A stretch of 8,676 nucleotides of DNA, taken from the NCBI GenBank assembly GCA_023301405.1, contig JALZUX010000429.1, positions 1 to 8,676 on the forward strand, in the 5' to 3' direction. Shown here one piece after another: positions 6,304 through 8,676 of this stretch. Below the pieces are notes generated by a model that saw nothing but the letters and a program-made list of their open reading frames with translations, made no database searches and had not been told where the DNA came from. The DNA comes from Granulosicoccaceae bacterium. Its GTDB lineage: Bacteria > Pseudomonadota > Gammaproteobacteria > Granulosicoccales > Granulosicoccaceae. Both the position numbers and the translations under genes were made by a program. Within the stretch, counting starts at the first letter, position 1; every line of letters starts with the position of its first letter.

Positions 6304-8442
6304 CTATTGCGCCGAGATGTCTACTAGTAGCGCTGACTGCACCGGCATGATTGGCAGTGTGATACCAATATTCATTAGGGTTTCACCTGTTGCTGTTGCA
6401 CCGTCAGTTAACCATCGTGGCACGTGCTTTGAAAACTTTCTGAAATGATCAACATTGTCACTGACGATTTTCACCGTGTAGAGTTGATCATTTATAAGTC
6501 CTAGTGGCATCAGTTTGCCAGGCGCCGTTGTAGAAATACTACCGGTGGCCACTGCAAACCACAAAGATGTTGATCGATCAGATGCCACTAGTCCGCAGCA
6601 ACAGAGTTGATCAGGTTCACTGTCAAGGCGGTAGCTTAGGCTTTCTGAAATCCAGCTTCTATGGTGTTTGTAAAGAGTGACATAGTGGCGCAGGGTGGCG
6701 GCTTCATCAGTGGTGATGTGTCTGGCATCGATCTCGAACCCCAATTGTCCTTGCAGTGCAACAATAGCTTGTGTATGAATATCAATACTACGGCCAGTTA
6801 GGTGTGCATGTTCGTGCCCCACATGCGCGCCCATGATTTCCGGTGGGTTAAAAATACTGTAGCCGCGTTGTATGGTGGCGCGATCAATCGCGTCGATCGA
6901 ATCAGAAGTCCAAACACGACCAGTGTATTTTAAAATACCCCAGTCAGCGCGAGCGCCACCTGATGCACAGCTTTCAATTTCCAGTGTTGGAAAAGCCGTA
7001 TTAAGCCGGTCCATTAATCGATAACAACCCGGCGCCTGCTTGTGCATTTTGCCGCTGTAACCGTCACCCGCCAGCAGCAGATCGCGATTGAAATCCCATT
7101 TGATGTAGTCGATTTTGTATTCTTCTACTAACGCAGCAATCTGTGAATATAGATATTCCTGCACCTCGGGTAGGTCTAGGTTTAGCACTAACTGAAAACG
7201 CGCCAACGGCGTTACGTAAGGCTTGTGGTGAAGTACCCACTCAGGGTGGGCTCGATATAAGTCGCTGTCAGGGTTTACCATTTCGGGCTCAAACCATAAG
7301 CCAAACTGCAACCCTGCATTGCGGGTATGTTCGACAATCGGGTGCAGTCCTTGCGGGTAAACTGATTGATCGACGGTCCAGTCACCTAGACCTGCATTAT
7401 CAGAACGACGGGCAGGGAACCAACCGTCATCCAGTACAAAGCGCTCAGCACCAAGTGCTGCTGCAGAGTCAATTAGGTCAAACAGTTTCTTTGTGTCATG
7501 GTCGAAGTAGAGCGCCTCCCAGCTATTGGTATGTATAGGGCGTATTGTACGTGACCATATTGGTAGAATTTCCTGTCGTGCAAAACAGTGCATCGCCTGG
7601 CTTGCTTGGTTGAGTCCGTTGGCGGCAATAATGTGCAAGGCCGGTGTGGTGAAATGTTCACCTGGTGACAGGCGCAACTCGCCGCTGTCTAATGCGATAC
7701 CGCTCTGCATGCCCAACCGTCCGTCGCCTAGTCTTTCAATCAGTGTGCGATGGCTACCGCTCCAGGCCAATTGTGCGGCTAGCAAATACCCCTTTTGTTC
7801 GCTAAAACCTGTTTCGCCAACCACAACGCCCGGGTAAAGTTCATGGCTGGTTCGACCGCGAGTGTTTTCTAAAAGCAGATGTCCCGGGCTAATTTTCTGA
7901 CGCTGCTGCTGGAATTCGTAGCCCCACCGACCATGCAGATAAAGACACTCTGAAAAATCCCTGTTGATTGCAATAGACGCGCTGGCCAGCCAGTCGACCT
8001 GATAGACCGATGCGCCATGGTTGGTCAATGTTGTGTTGATGGAAAGCATCCCGGTTTTATCGTGAAGCTGCAAGTGAACAGTGGCACCTAGTTCAGCGGC
8101 GTCGTCGGTTAGATGTATGGTCAGAGTTTGCTTGTGTTGTTCAACGTTGGAACAAGCAAAACGGTGGGCAAAAAATGCTCCGTCGCGATGCCCGCGCAAG
8201 GCTGCAGAAGATTCAGTGCCGGTGGAAGATTGTGGGAAAACAGTCTGCGGTACCGTGTTGTCAAGTTTAGCCATCGGTAGTGGCAGGTCAGTGAGTGCGG
8301 CGACAGAGTTAATGCTTAGTTGTTCATTAAGGCGTTTTCCAATCCACACTATTGCAGGGATATCAGTGGTGTTTGTTGATTGCAGTACAACGCTGATTGG
8401 CCCGGAGTCCAGTTGCCAAAGACGTGGCTGTGTTGGTGTCAT
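6304..8442 (-). CDS. GH36 alpha-galactosidase
   Basis: Family 36 retaining alpha-galactosidase (RafA/Aga type), 712 residues, hydrolysing terminal alpha-galactosyl groups of melibiose, raffinose-type sugars or galactomannan fragments. Domains: N-terminal beta-supersandwich about 1-290, (beta/alpha)8 barrel about 300-600, C-terminal beta domain about 610-712. Motifs: F-V-L-D-D-G-W-F (335-342), L-G-D-W (352-355), the nucleophile Asp450 in K-W-D-F-N-R (448-453), E-S-C-A-S-G-G (490-496), and the acid/base Asp514 in W-T-S-D (511-514). The usual W-T-S-D-N-T-D reads W-T-S-D-S-I-D here. Length is typical of the bacterial intracellular group and no signal peptide is seen, so it acts in the cytoplasm. 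It is the first recognisable gene of the leftward operon, behind a plausible promoter with LacI-style sites. The ATG at 8442 is the only ordinary start in its open frame upstream of the conserved part; it has no Shine-Dalgarno sequence. Confidence 0.96.
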   Translation of the reverse strand: MTPTQPRLWQLDSGPISVVLQSTNTTDIPAIVWIGKRLNEQLSINSVAALTDLPLPMAKLDNTVPQTVFPQSSTGTESSAALRGHRDGAFFAHRFACSNVEQHKQTLTIHLTDDAAELGATVHLQLHDKTGMLSINTTLTNHGASVYQVDWLASASIAINRDFSECLYLHGRWGYEFQQQRQKISPGHLLLENTRGRTSHELYPGVVVGETGFSEQKGYLLAAQLAWSGSHRTLIERLGDGRLGMQSGIALDSGELRLSPGEHFTTPALHIIAANGLNQASQAMHCFARQEILPIWSRTIRPIHTNSWEALYFDHDTKKLFDLIDSAAALGAERFVLDDGWFPARRSDNAGLGDWTVDQSVYPQGLHPIVEHTRNAGLQFGLWFEPEMVNPDSDLYRAHPEWVLHHKPYVTPLARFQLVLNLDLPEVQEYLYSQIAALVEEYKIDYIKWDFNRDLLLAGDGYSGKMHKQAPGCYRLMDRLNTAFPTLEIESCASGGARADWGILKYTGRVWTSDSIDAIDRATIQRGYSIFNPPEIMGAHVGHEHAHLTGRSIDIHTQAIVALQGQLGFEIDARHITTDEAATLRHYVTLYKHHRSWISESLSYRLDSEPDQLCCCGLVASDRSTSLWFAVATGSISTTAPGKLMPLGLINDQLYTVKIVSDNVDHFRKFSKHVPRWLTDGATATGETLMNIGITLPIMPVQSALLVDISAQ

Positions 8443-8478
8443 AGCGATAGGGCCAATAGTGGTAAGAATAAGAGCTGC

Positions 8479-8509
8479 ATTGTACTCAGGTTGAATGGTA
8501 GTGGCACAA
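8479..8509 (-). promoter_or_regulatory. Probable promoter of the galactosidase operon
   Basis: On the minus strand TACAAT (8484-8479) is a 5/6 match to the -10 box and TTGTGC (8509-8504) a 3/6 match to the -35 box, 19 bp apart. Spacing is a little long. Transcription would start near 8472 with a leader of about 30 nt before the ATG at 8442. Confidence 0.4.
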
Positions 8510-8511
8510 AA

Positions 8512-8519
8512 AAACGGTT
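8512..8519. promoter_or_regulatory. CG-centred palindromic site next to the -35 box
   Basis: AAACGGTT fits the AANCGNTT core seen in many LacI-family operators. It lies 3 bp upstream of the proposed -35 box, where a bound repressor could block polymerase. The outer bases do not match the usual TG...CA arms, so it is a core-only match. Confidence 0.33.
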
Positions 8520-8550
8520 GCGCTGGTTGATCATTGACCGGCCATCAAGA

Positions 8551-8558
8551 AAACGTTT
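8551..8558. promoter_or_regulatory. Second CG-centred palindromic site
   Basis: AAACGTTT is a perfect 8-bp palindrome with the same AANCGNTT core, flanked by a G and an A at two further consensus positions (8549, 8561). Its centre is 39 bp from that of the first site. The pair suggests a LacI-type sugar regulator, not identified here. Confidence 0.35.
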
Positions 8559-8591
8559 GTAAGCAGGTTTAGGCAGTCGGGCCGCGGTGAA

Positions 8592-8676
8592 TTATCGAGC
8601 GCTGGCTGCGGTGTTTGTCTGGACAAGTTTCAAGCGAACTGTGGCGGCATGCGTGTCACTCAAATCCCCTGTGTAT
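8592..8676 (-). CDS. Possible C-terminal end of an upstream gene (partial)
   Basis: A minus-strand frame is open from the window edge for 27 codons and ends at TAA (8594-8592), about 150 bp before the alpha-galactosidase start. The tail reads V-R-L-K-L-V-Q-T-N-T-A-A-S-A-R at its end. Its shape (basic strand, then L-V and a T-A-A-rich end) loosely recalls the C terminus of LacI-family regulators, but this is far too short to assign. A plus-strand frame from GTG 8587 is also open to the edge, so even the coding strand is uncertain. Confidence 0.22.
   Translation of the reverse strand, partial: YTGDLSDTHAATVRLKLVQTNTAASAR

Noticed and set aside
7143..7538. Plus-strand ORF of 131 codons
   Set aside because: It lies wholly antisense to the conserved GH36 barrel; the GH36 motifs prove the minus strand is coding.
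8081..8494. Plus-strand ORF of 137 codons over the alpha-galactosidase start
   Set aside because: Antisense shadow with low-complexity Cys/Ser/Arg composition and no recognisable domain.

Overview
The window holds seven complete genes in two converging blocks. A rightward block (109-2926) carries two tandem Lin0512-family proteins followed by psuK and psuG. A leftward block (8442 down to 3319) carries a GH36 alpha-galactosidase, a GH42 beta-galactosidase and a ten-helix EamA/DMT transporter. Nothing looks like phage, an insertion sequence, CRISPR, tRNA or rRNA.

Organism: a free-living bacterium of moderate GC (roughly 50% by eye). PsuK and PsuG resemble, from memory, the E. coli YeiC/YeiN proteins closely enough to suggest a gammaproteobacterium, perhaps marine; this is low confidence. 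Most start codons lack a clear Shine-Dalgarno sequence, which is unusual for that group.

Right-going block: psuK phosphorylates pseudouridine and psuG splits pseudouridine 5'-phosphate into uracil and ribose 5-phosphate, so together they salvage the modified nucleoside from RNA turnover. No pseudouridine transporter is seen. The two small proteins upstream belong to a family of unknown function with a near-invariant GxGxDxHG motif; the first copy keeps it and the second has Tyr for His. They are 2 nt apart, the same length and about 40% identical by eye, so they may form a hetero-oligomer. A 160-bp gap with two small hairpins separates them from psuK.

Middle: 392 bp between psuG and the transporter gene has no convincing gene. 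Its right half contains a strong bulged hairpin (3163-3183) and a long imperfect inverted repeat (3200-3313) ending 5 nt from the transporter stop codon.

Left-going block: both glycosidases have all catalytic residues and no signal peptide, so they should act in the cytoplasm on imported galactosides carrying alpha- and beta-linked galactose. The DMT carrier is the only transporter visible. Upstream of the alpha-galactosidase are a plausible promoter and two CG-centred palindromes of LacI-family style, 39 bp apart. The right edge may hold the tail of another leftward gene.

The most unusual points are the paired Lin0512 paralogues with the His-to-Tyr change beside pseudouridine catabolism, the remnant-like repeat of the first gene's start 99 bp upstream, and the structured 3120-3313 element. 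No wholly new system can be claimed from sequence alone.
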